Origin: CAUZIR01 sp965250195
Lineage (GTDB): Bacteria; Chloroflexota; Dehalococcoidia; Lucifugimonadales; UBA2962
Direction: 5' to 3'
Length of the DNA stretch: 64,000 nt
Assembly (NCBI GenBank): GCA_965250195.1
Contig: OZ252295.1
Span: forward strand, 2,587,424-2,651,423
Each line of letters starts with the position of its first letter. Within the stretch, counting starts at the first letter, position 1. This document shows, in pieces, positions 1 to 8,051 of the stretch. The translations under genes were made by a program, and so were the position numbers. The notes beneath the pieces are model-generated. The model was given only the letters and a program-made list of their open reading frames with translations, ran no database searches and had not been told where the DNA came from.

Positions 1-95
1 ACGACGGCGACGTTGACCCCGTTTTGGGCGGCGGAAAGGGCGGCTCTCATGCCGGCGAGACCGGCCCCGATGACGAGTACGTCGTGGTCAAACAT
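1..95 (-). CDS. FAD-dependent oxidoreductase, N-terminal fragment
   Basis: Only the first 31 codons lie inside the window; the gene runs off the left edge. The peptide starts MFDHDVLVIGAGLAGMRAAL and carries the GxGxxG dinucleotide-binding motif within the first 15 residues, followed by an alanine-rich helix. This is typical of the FAD-binding start of succinate dehydrogenase/fumarate reductase flavoprotein subunits and related fumarate-reductase-like oxidoreductases. The ATG at 95 is the only start in the visible part. The exact family cannot be told from this fragment. Confidence 0.75.
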   Translation of the reverse strand, partial: MFDHDVLVIGAGLAGMRAALSAAQNGVNVAV

Positions 96-253
96 TGGTC
101 GAATAATATCAGACGGCTATGGCCCGGACAAGGCACTTGTGCCGGCGTTCACACACTCACGAGCGCCGGTGCGCCGCGGACCGTGAGGAATGGGCACTCA
201 TCAAGTAAGATGACCGGCGCAGGCCCTGTTCGAAGAGGCCGCAGGAGGAACTT

Positions 254-1210
254 TTGCCGCATCCAAACAACAACGCATGGCTTTCACTGCTGGTCGGTGA
301 GGAGATCGATCCGCCCCCCCTGACGTCGCCCGATGAGCTGCCTTTCGTGCGCGAGGCGATAGATATGAGCGGACTCGCCGTGGATCTGCCGAGTATGGCC
401 GAGACGCATGAGCGGGTCCTGATAAGAGAGCGCGATGGCTGGGACCTGACCGCTGAGATCTATGTCCCGCATGGCGACGGACCGTTTCCGGTGATTCTCT
501 ATATCCACGGAGGAGCCTGGGCCGTGGGCTCGACCATGGGCGTGCGGCGCAAGACCATGCGGATCGCCGAGCACGGCTTTGTAATTGTGAACGTGGACTA
601 CTCTCTTGCACCCGAGAGACCGTTCCCAAACGCGCCCGAGGACGTGGTCTATACCGCACGCTGGATTACTCAGAACATCGCCCAGTTCTCCGGTGACGCC
701 AGCAGACTGGTCGTTAGTGGAGACTCGGCCGGGGGCAACCTGTCGGCGGTGGCGATGCACACACTGCACGGCGACCCGGACGCGGTGGACGGCGGGGACC
801 TGGCCGGGGTGCCTGTGCGGTTCGTGGGGGCGGTGCTGTATTACGGGGTCTTCGACTTCCCCCTGGCGCTGGCCGAGCCGCTGTCGAATAAGGAGTGGGT
901 GGAGATTGTCTGGCACCGGGCGTATCTGGGACCGGACTATCTAAAACGCAACAGGGACCCGGTCGTCAGCCCGATCTTTTCGCCTCATTTAGAAAAATTC
1001 CCGCCCTGCTACCTGGTATGCGGGGACGAGGACTCGCTGCTAAGTAACACACTCGCGATGACGAAAGCCCTGGCGAACGCGAACGTGCCGGTCACCGTGT
1101 CGATACCGGGAGGGCTGGACCACACGTTTGACTACGTGGAGCATAAGCTCGAAGGGGTGACGCCGGAGATCGAGCGCATCATCGGCTGGCTCAAGACCGT
1201 TACCGCTTAG
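254..1210 (+). CDS. alpha/beta hydrolase fold-3 esterase (HSL family)
   Basis: Hydrolase of the hormone-sensitive-lipase (fold-3) esterase family, 318 aa, expected to cleave carboxylic esters in the cytoplasm. The oxyanion-hole motif HGGAW is at residues 85-89, the nucleophile elbow GDSAG at 156-160 (Ser158), a likely acid at Asp258 or Asp260 (CGDEDSL) and the catalytic His at 290 (GLDHTF). The start is TTG at 254, chosen because an AGGAGGAA ribosome-binding site lies just upstream and no better start is in frame. No signal peptide is seen. Natural substrate unknown. Confidence 0.88.
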   Translation: MPHPNNNAWLSLLVGEEIDPPPLTSPDELPFVREAIDMSGLAVDLPSMAETHERVLIRERDGWDLTAEIYVPHGDGPFPVILYIHGGAWAVGSTMGVRRKTMRIAEHGFVIVNVDYSLAPERPFPNAPEDVVYTARWITQNIAQFSGDASRLVVSGDSAGGNLSAVAMHTLHGDPDAVDGGDLAGVPVRFVGAVLYYGVFDFPLALAEPLSNKEWVEIVWHRAYLGPDYLKRNRDPVVSPIFSPHLEKFPPCYLVCGDEDSLLSNTLAMTKALANANVPVTVSIPGGLDHTFDYVEHKLEGVTPEIERIIGWLKTVTA

Positions 1211-1246
1211 GGAGAGGTCGCAGGCGCCGCGACGGAGCGGAATTAG

Positions 1247-1477
1247 TTAGGAACGCCCGGCCTTGCCGGTCCAGGTTTGCAGGTACTCCGAGAGGACGGC
1301 CTGGATGTTGGTGTCCTCTTGGACGCACTTGATCTTGACCGACTTCCACAGGTCGGTCGGGACGCGGACGGTCAGCGCCTTGGAATCCTGATTGGGGCTG
1401 TCCCCCGCCCTGTCTGACACTGGGCGGCCCTGGGACGGTTTGCCTTGCCTGCTCGTTGTCGTCATGACGCGTTGCAT
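1247..1477 (-). CDS. small ribbon-helix-helix (CopG/ParG-like) DNA-binding protein
   Basis: 76 aa, with a basic, disordered N-terminal half and a C-terminal half of ribbon-helix-helix pattern: a short beta strand (ALTVRVP) followed by two helices (DLWKSVKIKCVQEDTN and IQAVLSEYLQTW). Such proteins bind DNA as dimers and usually autoregulate. A second in-frame ATG four codons in could be the real start. It diverges from the gene at 1592, with an 8-bp palindrome and a sigma70-like promoter between them, so it may control that interval. The role is inferred from the fold pattern only. Confidence 0.6.
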   Translation of the reverse strand: MQRVMTTTSRQGKPSQGRPVSDRAGDSPNQDSKALTVRVPTDLWKSVKIKCVQEDTNIQAVLSEYLQTWTGKAGRS

Positions 1478-1480
1478 TTT

Positions 1481-1488
1481 ACACGTGT
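1481..1488. promoter_or_regulatory. 8-bp palindrome, candidate operator
   Basis: The sequence ACACGTGT is a perfect palindrome four bases upstream of the start of the ribbon-helix-helix gene. It overlaps by one base the -35 box of the divergent promoter. Position and symmetry fit an operator for the neighbouring regulator; this is inference. Confidence 0.35.
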
Positions 1489-1517
1489 TGACAGTTCGAA
1501 GGCAATACTTTTATACT
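1488..1517 (+). promoter_or_regulatory. sigma70-type promoter for the gene at 1592
   Basis: TTGACA at 1488-1493 and TATACT at 1512-1517 with an 18-bp spacer, one of the best housekeeping promoter matches in the window. It points toward the small gene starting at 1592. Confidence 0.6.
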
Positions 1518-1521
1518 GTTT

Positions 1522-1546
1522 AACGTCAAATCAACAAGACGTTTTT
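1522..1546 (+). terminator. leader hairpin with T-run, possible attenuator
   Basis: AACGTC (1522-1527) and GACGTT (1538-1543) form a 6-bp stem with a 10-nt loop, followed by TTTTT (1542-1546). It lies just downstream of the promoter at 1488-1517 and 46 bp before the start codon. It could be an attenuator or just a weak stem; the stem is short and AT-rich. Confidence 0.3.
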
Positions 1547-1591
1547 ACGGGCTGGCGCATCGGCTCAGAGCCGCCACGACGGCGGATCGCA

Positions 1592-1918
1592 ATGGCGACG
1601 CCAAGTCATGACGAAAAGCTATATAAGGCGGCCAAGATGACCGACGCAGCGATGCTGGTGGACTTGCTCAAGGCCGAGCTCGAGACGCTGAAGGCCACCG
1701 ATCCTACTCTCGACTGGACGATTCTCGACCGCCTGCACGCCTCGGTCGCCACCGACGTTTACATGGACGAGATGTACGGCCCTCGCATCGACGATCAACA
1801 TAAAGAGATGCACGCCCTGCTGGACGAGGCCAAGGACCTGGGCCGCGAGGTGCAGGCGTTCATGGCCGCCGGGGTGCGGGCCTTCCAGGCACTGGAGGCC
1901 AGGCAGCCCGCACGCTAA
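1592..1918 (+). CDS. hypothetical protein, helical, 108 aa
   Basis: Unrecognised cytoplasmic protein of 108 aa, rich in predicted helix (AAMLVDLLKAELETLKA, HKEMHALLDEAKDLGREVQAFMAAG) without membrane segments. The frame is open upstream to 1445, but that part overlaps the promoter and the divergent gene; the ATG at 1592 gives a sensible helical start (MATPSHDEK). A strong sigma70-like promoter lies about 75 bp upstream. Function unknown. Confidence 0.6.
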   Translation: MATPSHDEKLYKAAKMTDAAMLVDLLKAELETLKATDPTLDWTILDRLHASVATDVYMDEMYGPRIDDQHKEMHALLDEAKDLGREVQAFMAAGVRAFQALEARQPAR

Positions 1919-1951
1919 CGCCCTGGCCCAGGCGCTGACGACGAGGGCCCG

Positions 1952-2773
1952 TTAGTTGCTGATCAACATGCCCGGTTGGCAGCTGCGGCAGTATGAGGTG
2001 ATGCGCCGGTTCGCCGTCACCTCGGTTATGTTGCCTCCGCACACGGGGCACGGTTCCCCTCCCCTCCTGTGGACCAACAGGAAGTCGCGAATCTTTTGAT
2101 GGATTCGGTCCCCGGTGCGCTCGCGCACTTCCTCGATGGCCTTTCTGATTACGTTCGGCATGGCGAGCCTTAGTCGGTCGAGATCGGCATCGGAGAGCGC
2201 TTTCTTTTTTTTGAACGGGTAGATTTTGGCGTCGAAGAGGATTTCATCGGCGTAGGCATTGCCGATTCCAGCTACCATCTGACCACGCGTGAGGATGCCC
2301 TTTATCTCGCCCCGGAACGGCTGAAGCCTGTCTTTTAGCTCGGACAACGACATGGGGTCCAGTACGTCGGGCACGCCGGTCGCCAGCCTGGGGATGTCGG
2401 CGAGCTGCTCACGGGTGGCGTAGTAGGCCATGCCCATCTGCTTTTCGTCTAAATAGCGCAACTCTGAGCCAGACGACATGCTCAGTACAAAGCAGGTTTT
2501 CTTCAGAACCCGGTCGCCGGGGTCGGCGTACTGGAGCAGGCCCGTGAGCATCATGTGCAGGGCGATGGCCCGGCCGCCGGACAGGCCGAAGACGAGCATC
2601 TTGCCCCTGCGGTCCAACGACTCGAAGGTACGTCCGGGCAGGTCGCCTTCGAAGTCTCCGGCGAGTGAACGAAGCACGCTGGGCTTCAAGACGCGGGCAG
2701 CCGTCACCCGCTCCCCGACCAGCCGGGGGGTGAGGAATTCTCTGACTACCTCGAGGTCCGGGGCCTCCGGCAT
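1952..2773 (-). CDS. formamidopyrimidine-DNA glycosylase family protein (Fpg/Nei)
   Basis: Base-excision repair glycosylase/AP lyase, 273 aa, the normal family length. The N-terminal MPEAPDLE retains the catalytic Pro2 and Glu3 of the usual MPELPEVE. Lys58 (RRGKML) and HMMLTG at 73-78 match the conserved lysine and beta-strand region; the helix-two-turn-helix covers about 160-215, and a zinc finger is formed by Cys242, Cys245, Cys262 and Cys265. Fpg versus Nei specificity cannot be settled by eye. It is read away from the phosphotriesterase cluster, from which it is separated by about 190 bp. Confidence 0.88.
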   Translation of the reverse strand: MPEAPDLEVVREFLTPRLVGERVTAARVLKPSVLRSLAGDFEGDLPGRTFESLDRRGKMLVFGLSGGRAIALHMMLTGLLQYADPGDRVLKKTCFVLSMSSGSELRYLDEKQMGMAYYATREQLADIPRLATGVPDVLDPMSLSELKDRLQPFRGEIKGILTRGQMVAGIGNAYADEILFDAKIYPFKKKKALSDADLDRLRLAMPNVIRKAIEEVRERTGDRIHQKIRDFLLVHRRGGEPCPVCGGNITEVTANRRITSYCRSCQPGMLISN

Positions 2774-2961
2774 CTCCTTTGACTTCCTTCCGATTGCCCA
2801 ATTGCGGGCCTGTCACACGTCCCCTGTCAACTCCGTCCGGGCTCATGGTACACTCCCTCGCATCTACCCGTCTGGCGCGTCCACCTGTCTGTAGACCGGC
2901 GCGCCCGGTTTCACCCGATGTGGATAGTTGACCTCGTCGATAGTTCGCCAAGAGGAGAGAA

Positions 2962-4014
2962 ATGGTGTCGGAGAGAACGGGAAAGGTGCAGTCCGTACTC
3001 AGGCTAATTGACCCATCCGAACTTGGCATGACCTCCATGCATGAGCACGTGCTGATCGACCTGCGCTGCTATTTCGAGATGGCCGAGGAGGCGACGGAGC
3101 GCTGGTATATCGACGCACCGTTCACGATGGACATCCGGGGCAATATCGGCAAACGCTGGTGGTACAACTCCGACGTTAACCTCTTGCTTGACGAGAGCAC
3201 ACAGCGCTACGAGCTTCGAAAATGGTTCCTGGCGGGAGGCGGCTCGATCGTGGACACGACGAGTATCGGCATCGCACGCGACCCGCTGGCGCTGGCACGC
3301 ATCGCGCGGGCGACGAGCATCAACATTGTGATGGGGGCGTCTTACTACGTCCCGCCCTCTTACCCGCCTGATATGGATGATCGGCCTGAAGATGAGATCA
3401 CGCAGTCGATCGTCCGCGACATCACCGTCGGCGTCGGTGACACCGGGGTCAAGGCCGGTATCATCGGCGAGGTCGGGAACCTCTGGCCGACGAATGAGAC
3501 GTCTCGAAGAATCCTCCGGGCGTCAGCCCGTGCGTCGGTCGAGACAGGCGCGCCCATCTCGATCCACCCCGGCTTCCACGACGACGCGGTGATGCACCAC
3601 ATGAAAGACCTGCTCGACGCCGGAGCGGACCCGTCCCGCATCATCATGGGCCACCTGGATTCCATCGGCATGGACGCGGTGAGGGAGGTTGCGAAGACCG
3701 GCGCCTACATCCAGTACGACACCTTCGGGTTCAAGGACACCATGTGGAGCGAGATCGCCGGTCAGGTGTCACCTATACCCACCGACGTGCAGCGAATGGA
3801 GCGGTTGCAGCAATTGATGGAGTGGGGCTACGAGGACCGGCTGCTGATCGCCCACGACGTGTGCTTCAAGTCCGGGATTACACGGTACGGGGGCAAGGGT
3901 TACGGGCACATCATCAATTCCATCATTCCCCGTATGCGCCGTAGAGGATTTACTCAGCAAACCGTCGACAACATACTGGTCGAGAACCCGAAGTGCGTCC
4001 TGGCTTTCGCGTAG
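2962..4014 (+). CDS. phosphotriesterase-related protein, paralog 1
   Basis: Binuclear-metal TIM-barrel hydrolase of the phosphotriesterase family, 350 aa. Metal ligands: His27 and His29 (MHEH), Glu170 in GIIGEVGN at the place of the bridging ligand, His202 (IHPGF), His231 (MGHLD) and Asp299 (IAHDV). A glutamate bridge in place of the carboxylated lysine of true phosphotriesterases is the pattern of the Php subgroup, whose members are lactonases, esterases or of unknown substrate. An AGGAGAG site precedes the ATG. First of four tandem copies; the next gene starts 8 bp after its stop. Confidence 0.88.
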   Translation: MVSERTGKVQSVLRLIDPSELGMTSMHEHVLIDLRCYFEMAEEATERWYIDAPFTMDIRGNIGKRWWYNSDVNLLLDESTQRYELRKWFLAGGGSIVDTTSIGIARDPLALARIARATSINIVMGASYYVPPSYPPDMDDRPEDEITQSIVRDITVGVGDTGVKAGIIGEVGNLWPTNETSRRILRASARASVETGAPISIHPGFHDDAVMHHMKDLLDAGADPSRIIMGHLDSIGMDAVREVAKTGAYIQYDTFGFKDTMWSEIAGQVSPIPTDVQRMERLQQLMEWGYEDRLLIAHDVCFKSGITRYGGKGYGHIINSIIPRMRRRGFTQQTVDNILVENPKCVLAFA

Positions 4015-4022
4015 AGGCTCAC

Positions 4023-5078
4023 GTGGCGATAACACCGACAGGAAAGATACAGACCGTTCTCGGGCCGATAGACCCGTCGGACGCGGGGATCACCCATACG
4101 CACGAGCACGTGCTGATAGACCTGTCCTGCTATTCGTGGGTACCGGAGGCTGCCTCCGATCGGTGGTACATCAACGCGCCAATCACCATGGACATACTCG
4201 GCCGTGCGGAGCCGCGCTGGCAGAACAACCTCGACAATCGGCTGCTATTGGACGAAAGCCACCAGACAGAGGAGCTGCGCCACTTCGCCGTCGCCGGCGG
4301 CGGGACGCTGGTGGACACCACCAGCATAGGCATCGGCCGCGACCCCCTGGCGCTGGCGCGCATGTCCAGGGCGACCGGCGTGAACCTGGTGATGGGAGCC
4401 TCCCACTACGTCCCTCTGACATACACCGAGGAGCTCAAGGCAAGGTCGGAGGACGAGATTTGTCGATCTATTGTCCGGGATATAACCGTCGGCGTCGGCG
4501 AGACCCAGATCAAAGCTGGGGTTATTGGCGAAGTCGGCAACTTCTGGCCGACCAACGACGTCTCCCGGCGCATCCTCCGGGCGTCCGGGCGGGCGTCGAA
4601 GGAGACCGGGGCCTCGGTGATCGTGCACCCCGGCTACGGCGTCGAGGCTCTCACGCAGCACGCCAACGACCTGATGGAGGGCGGTGCCGAGCCGTCGCGC
4701 ATCGTCATCGGCCACCTGGACATGTTCCACGACCTCGCCGCCATTCGCAGCCTGGCCGAGACGGGAGTCATGCTGGAGTACGATGCGTTCGGCATGGAGG
4801 ACACGAACCTGGGCGACGTAGGTGGACAGGCCGTTACGCTACCTACCGACGCCGAGACCATCGGACGGCTGGCCCAGCTGATGGAGTGGGGTCTGGGCGA
4901 CCGGCTGGTGATCGCCCACGACGTGTGCCGCAAGCCTCACCTGACCAGCCACGGCGGCAACGGCTACGCCCACATAATCGAGAGCATCGTGCCCCGGATG
5001 AGTATGCGCGGCTTTTCACAGGACGAAATCGACACTATTCTCGTTCGGAACCCGGCCCGGGTTCTGACACTCGCCTAG
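4023..5078 (+). CDS. phosphotriesterase-related protein, paralog 2
   Basis: Second tandem copy, 351 aa, with the same ligand set: HEH near residue 30, Glu in GVIGEVGN, His in VHPGY and IGHLD, Asp in IAHDVC. The frame is open upstream into the end of paralog 1, but the GTG at 4023 aligns with the other copies (ITPTGKIQTVLGPI) and an AGAGG sequence precedes it. The substrate-facing loops (YGVEALTQH versus FHDDAVMHH) differ from the other copies, suggesting a different substrate range. Probably co-transcribed with paralog 1. Confidence 0.87.
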   Translation: MAITPTGKIQTVLGPIDPSDAGITHTHEHVLIDLSCYSWVPEAASDRWYINAPITMDILGRAEPRWQNNLDNRLLLDESHQTEELRHFAVAGGGTLVDTTSIGIGRDPLALARMSRATGVNLVMGASHYVPLTYTEELKARSEDEICRSIVRDITVGVGETQIKAGVIGEVGNFWPTNDVSRRILRASGRASKETGASVIVHPGYGVEALTQHANDLMEGGAEPSRIVIGHLDMFHDLAAIRSLAETGVMLEYDAFGMEDTNLGDVGGQAVTLPTDAETIGRLAQLMEWGLGDRLVIAHDVCRKPHLTSHGGNGYAHIIESIVPRMSMRGFSQDEIDTILVRNPARVLTLA

Positions 5079-5120
5079 CCCGGGTTTTTGTTGACTCAGC
5101 CCGGGTTTTTGTTCACTTAG
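5079..5120 (+). repeat. short tandem duplication between php paralogs 2 and 3
   Basis: The segment AGCCCGGGTTTTTGTT occurs twice in a row, at the stop codon of paralog 2 and again about 22 bp later, separated by GACTC. It looks like a local duplication of the gene end; each unit has a GC-rich part followed by five Ts. Confidence 0.6.
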
Positions 5121-5132
5121 CAGGAGGAGAGA

Positions 5133-6188
5133 TTGGCCAAGTCGGAGCGCAGCGGAAAAATTCAGACGGTCCTGGGGCTGATAGAGCCTGAGGCCCTTGG
5201 CACCACCGTCACGCACGAGCACGCACTGATCGACCTGTCGTGCTATTTCACGATGCCGGAAGAGGCCACGGAGCGCTGGTACATAGACGCCCCGTTGACC
5301 ATGGATATACGGGGAAACATTGGCAAGCGCTGGGCTCACAACAAGGACGTGCAGCTATTGATCGACGAGAAGGTGCAGACGGAGGAGATTTACAAGTTCT
5401 ATCTCGCCGGCGGCCAGTCGATTGTGGACACGACGTCCATCGGCATCGGCCGCGACCCGCTGGCCCTGGCGCGCATGTCCAGGGCGACGGGCCTCAACCT
5501 GGTATTGGGCTCTTCGTTCTACGTCCCGGTTTCCTACCCGGCCGATATCGACGACCGCTCGGAGCAGGACATCACCGATCTGATCATCCACGACGTGACG
5601 GTTGGGGTTAAGGACACGGGGATAAGGGTAGGCATCATCGGCGAGGTGGGCAACTTTTGGCCCACTATCGAGACGTCACGAAAGATTCTGCGGGCGTCTG
5701 CACAGGCGTCGAAAGAGACCGGGGCGCCGATTCTCATTCACCCCGGCTTCCACCCCGACGCGCTGCTGCACCATATGAACGACCTGATCGAGGCGGGGGC
5801 CGACCCCACCCGCATCATCATGGGCCACCAGGACACGGCCAAGCTTGACGTAGTCAGAGAGGTGGCAGAGACCGGCGCCTACATTGAGCACGATATCTTC
5901 GGCTCGGAGGACACGGTCTGGGGCGCGGTCGCCGGCCAACAAATCGCCATTCCCACGGACGTTCAGCGCATGCAGCGGCTGGAGCAGCTTATGACGTGGG
6001 GCTACGAGGACAGGCTCGTGATCGCCCAGGACATTTGCTTTAAGACGGGCCTCACCCGCTACGGCGGCAAGGGCTACGCGCACATCGTCGAGAGTATCGT
6101 GCCCAGGATGCGCAGACGCGGGTTCTCGCAGCAAAACATCGACAACATCCTGATTGAAAACCCGAAGCGCATTCTAACCTTCGAATAG
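5133..6188 (+). CDS. phosphotriesterase-related protein, paralog 3
   Basis: Third tandem copy, 351 aa, starting MAKSERSGKIQTVLGLIEPE from a TTG codon with a perfect AGGAGGAG site 5 bases upstream. Ligands as in paralog 1: THEH, Glu in GIIGEVGN, His in IHPGF and MGHQD (here Gln follows the His where the others have Leu), Asp in IAQDIC. The last motif reads AQD rather than AHD, so the residue before the metal-binding Asp is changed. Closest to paralog 4. Confidence 0.88.
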   Translation: MAKSERSGKIQTVLGLIEPEALGTTVTHEHALIDLSCYFTMPEEATERWYIDAPLTMDIRGNIGKRWAHNKDVQLLIDEKVQTEEIYKFYLAGGQSIVDTTSIGIGRDPLALARMSRATGLNLVLGSSFYVPVSYPADIDDRSEQDITDLIIHDVTVGVKDTGIRVGIIGEVGNFWPTIETSRKILRASAQASKETGAPILIHPGFHPDALLHHMNDLIEAGADPTRIIMGHQDTAKLDVVREVAETGAYIEHDIFGSEDTVWGAVAGQQIAIPTDVQRMQRLEQLMTWGYEDRLVIAQDICFKTGLTRYGGKGYAHIVESIVPRMRRRGFSQQNIDNILIENPKRILTFE

Positions 6189-6197
6189 GAGGCCGCG

Positions 6198-7256
6198 CTG
6201 CCCAAGTCCGAGCGCAGCGGGAAGATCCAGACGGTTCTCGGGCTGATCGAGCCCGACCGGCTCGGTGTGACCATTACCCACGAGCACGCCCTCATCGACC
6301 TGTCGCCCTTCTTCGTGATGCCCGAGGAGGCGTCGGAACGCTCGTACATCGACAGGCCGTTCGCCATGGACATTCGGGGCAATATCGGCAGGCGCTGGTC
6401 GCACAACCGGGACATCCAGCGACTCGTGGACGAGCGCGTCCAGACCGAGGAGGTGCATAAGTACTTCCTCGCCGGCGGCCGGTCCATGGTCGACACCACG
6501 AGCCTGGGCATAGGTCGAGACCCTTCGGCTCTCGCCCGTACCTCAAGGGCCACCGGGCTTAACATCGTGATGGGCGGCTCGCACTACATCCCGCTGGTAC
6601 ATCCACCCGACATGGAGGGGCGGTCTGAAGACGAGATCGTCGAGGAGATCGTGCGGGATGTCACGGTCGGTGTGAGGGACACCGGCATAAAGACCGGCAT
6701 CATCGGCGAGATCGGCAACGTCTGGCCCACAACCGAGGCCTCGCGCAAGATCCTGCGCGCTTCGGCCCGCTCATCGGTCGAGACCGGCGCGCCGCTGCTC
6801 ATCCACCCCGGCTTCCATCCCGACGCACCTCTGCATCACATCGACGATCTCGTTGGCGCCGGTGCGGACCCGTCGCGGATCGTCATGGCCCATCTCGACA
6901 CCTTCGCCGACATGGGTCTCATAAGGGAGATCGCCGAGACTGGTGTCTATCTGGAGCACGACATCCTAGGTTCCGAGGACTCGTTGTGGGGCTCGGTGGC
7001 CGACCAGCCCATCGCCGTGCTCACCGACGCGCAGCGCATGGACAGGCTGGAGCAGTTCATCGCCTGGGGATACGAGGACAGGCTGGTGATCTCCCACGAC
7101 GTGTGCTTCAAGATCGGCCTTACACGCCTGGGCGGCAGGGGCTACGCGCACATCCTCGAATCCATAGTCCCGCGTATGCAGCGTAGAGGTTTCTCGCAAC
7201 GCAGCATCGACAAAATCCTGGTGGAAAACCCCAAACGGATTCTGACCTTCGAGTAA
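6198..7256 (+). CDS. phosphotriesterase-related protein, paralog 4 (probable CTG start)
   Basis: Fourth tandem copy, 352 aa if started at CTG 6198. The first ATG/GTG/TTG-type start in frame is GTG 6267, but beginning there would delete the conserved segment PKSERSGKIQTVLGLIEP that matches paralog 3 residue for residue. AGGAGG at 6187-6192, overlapping the stop of paralog 3, is 5 bases before the CTG. Metal ligands are complete (THEH, GIIGEIGN Glu, IHPGF, MAHLD, ISHDVC). Translationally coupled to paralog 3. Confidence 0.85.
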   Translation: MPKSERSGKIQTVLGLIEPDRLGVTITHEHALIDLSPFFVMPEEASERSYIDRPFAMDIRGNIGRRWSHNRDIQRLVDERVQTEEVHKYFLAGGRSMVDTTSLGIGRDPSALARTSRATGLNIVMGGSHYIPLVHPPDMEGRSEDEIVEEIVRDVTVGVRDTGIKTGIIGEIGNVWPTTEASRKILRASARSSVETGAPLLIHPGFHPDAPLHHIDDLVGAGADPSRIVMAHLDTFADMGLIREIAETGVYLEHDILGSEDSLWGSVADQPIAVLTDAQRMDRLEQFIAWGYEDRLVISHDVCFKIGLTRLGGRGYAHILESIVPRMQRRGFSQRSIDKILVENPKRILTFE

Positions 7257-7260
7257 GGGG

Positions 7261-7301
7261 GCTCTCCGCTCACGGGGTTCGCCCGTCAGGGCTTCTTCGA
7301 C
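7261..7301 (+). repeat. post-gene motif A, copy 1
   Basis: The segment after the fourth phosphotriesterase gene (CTCTCCGCTCAC, then GTTCGC, then GGGCTTCTTCG) recurs after the SDR gene at 55770-55810. Both follow a stop codon within 5 bp. Two copies only; function unknown. Confidence 0.4.
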
Positions 7302-7303
7302 AC

Positions 7304-8017
7304 ATGGCCTCATCGCTTCCGCAATTGACGTTCCGAGTCGCGCTGGTTGCGTTTGCCGTCGTCGCGCTGACAGCTTGCGCTGAACCGCCGCTCGGCAACA
7401 AGCCCCTGGTTATTGACGAGCCTTCGTGGACGGCCGAGCGGGTGCGGGCGACGGTAATCGCGCACTTGATTCGCGCCGAGTCGGAAGGCGACGACACACG
7501 GGCACGCGAACTCTTGAGCCGGGTAGTACGAGGCTCGGAAGATTGGGACGTCGACTACGGGGCGCGCGGGGTGTGGCAGGTGCGGGACGGGCGCATAGGC
7601 CGCGCCGCACGCGAGGTGCCCGCCCCGACGTTCACGCCGGTCCCCTGCTCGGACGCGGGGGTCAACACGCGGTGCAATACCTCTCCGAGCGAGCGCGGCG
7701 AGGAGCTAACGGCCGATGTCTGGTCGCAGTACCCCGGCCAGTTCTTTCGTGAGGGAGACGCCTGGATGGAGTGGGGGCCGGCCCAGGGCGTGTTCAACGT
7801 GTACGAGGCGTCGGGTCAGGTGGTGCCCGCCAACGCCGCGGCCGCCACTTTTTTGACCTGCTTTGCCGATTACGACCTCGACGTGTGCACGACCAGGGCC
7901 GCGAGAGTGGCCCCCCGGCTATGCGTCGATACGCCGGGCGGCGTAATCCGGCTGCGACCGCCGCGCAGCCAGCACGACACGCCGTACCTGATTCAGGACG
8001 GTTTTTGCGAGAACTAG
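7304..8017 (+). CDS. secreted lipoprotein, hypothetical
   Basis: 237 aa with a lipoprotein signal peptide: a hydrophobic segment at about residues 10-24 ending in the lipobox LTAC, then AEPPLG. The mature part has paired cysteines (PCSDAGVNTRCN, TCFADYDLDVCTTR, LCVD, DGFCEN) consistent with disulfides outside the cytoplasm. No family recognised. It follows the phosphotriesterase run but has its own start at 7304; any link with that run is unknown. Confidence 0.7.
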   Translation: MASSLPQLTFRVALVAFAVVALTACAEPPLGNKPLVIDEPSWTAERVRATVIAHLIRAESEGDDTRARELLSRVVRGSEDWDVDYGARGVWQVRDGRIGRAAREVPAPTFTPVPCSDAGVNTRCNTSPSERGEELTADVWSQYPGQFFREGDAWMEWGPAQGVFNVYEASGQVVPANAAAATFLTCFADYDLDVCTTRAARVAPRLCVDTPGGVIRLRPPRSQHDTPYLIQDGFCEN

Positions 8018-8051
8018 CGGGCCTCGGGCGACGCTAGCCTCGGGATTTTTT
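8014..8051 (+). terminator. possible terminator between convergent genes
   Basis: CTAGCG (8014-8019) pairs with CGCTAG (8032-8037); a run of six Ts follows at 8046-8051 after an 8-nt gap. The site lies between convergent genes. The gap before the T-run weakens the call. Confidence 0.3.

Noticed and set aside
3744..5191. Long out-of-frame ORFs within the phosphotriesterase genes
   Set aside because: They are arginine/proline-rich shadows of conserved genes, with no ribosome sites.
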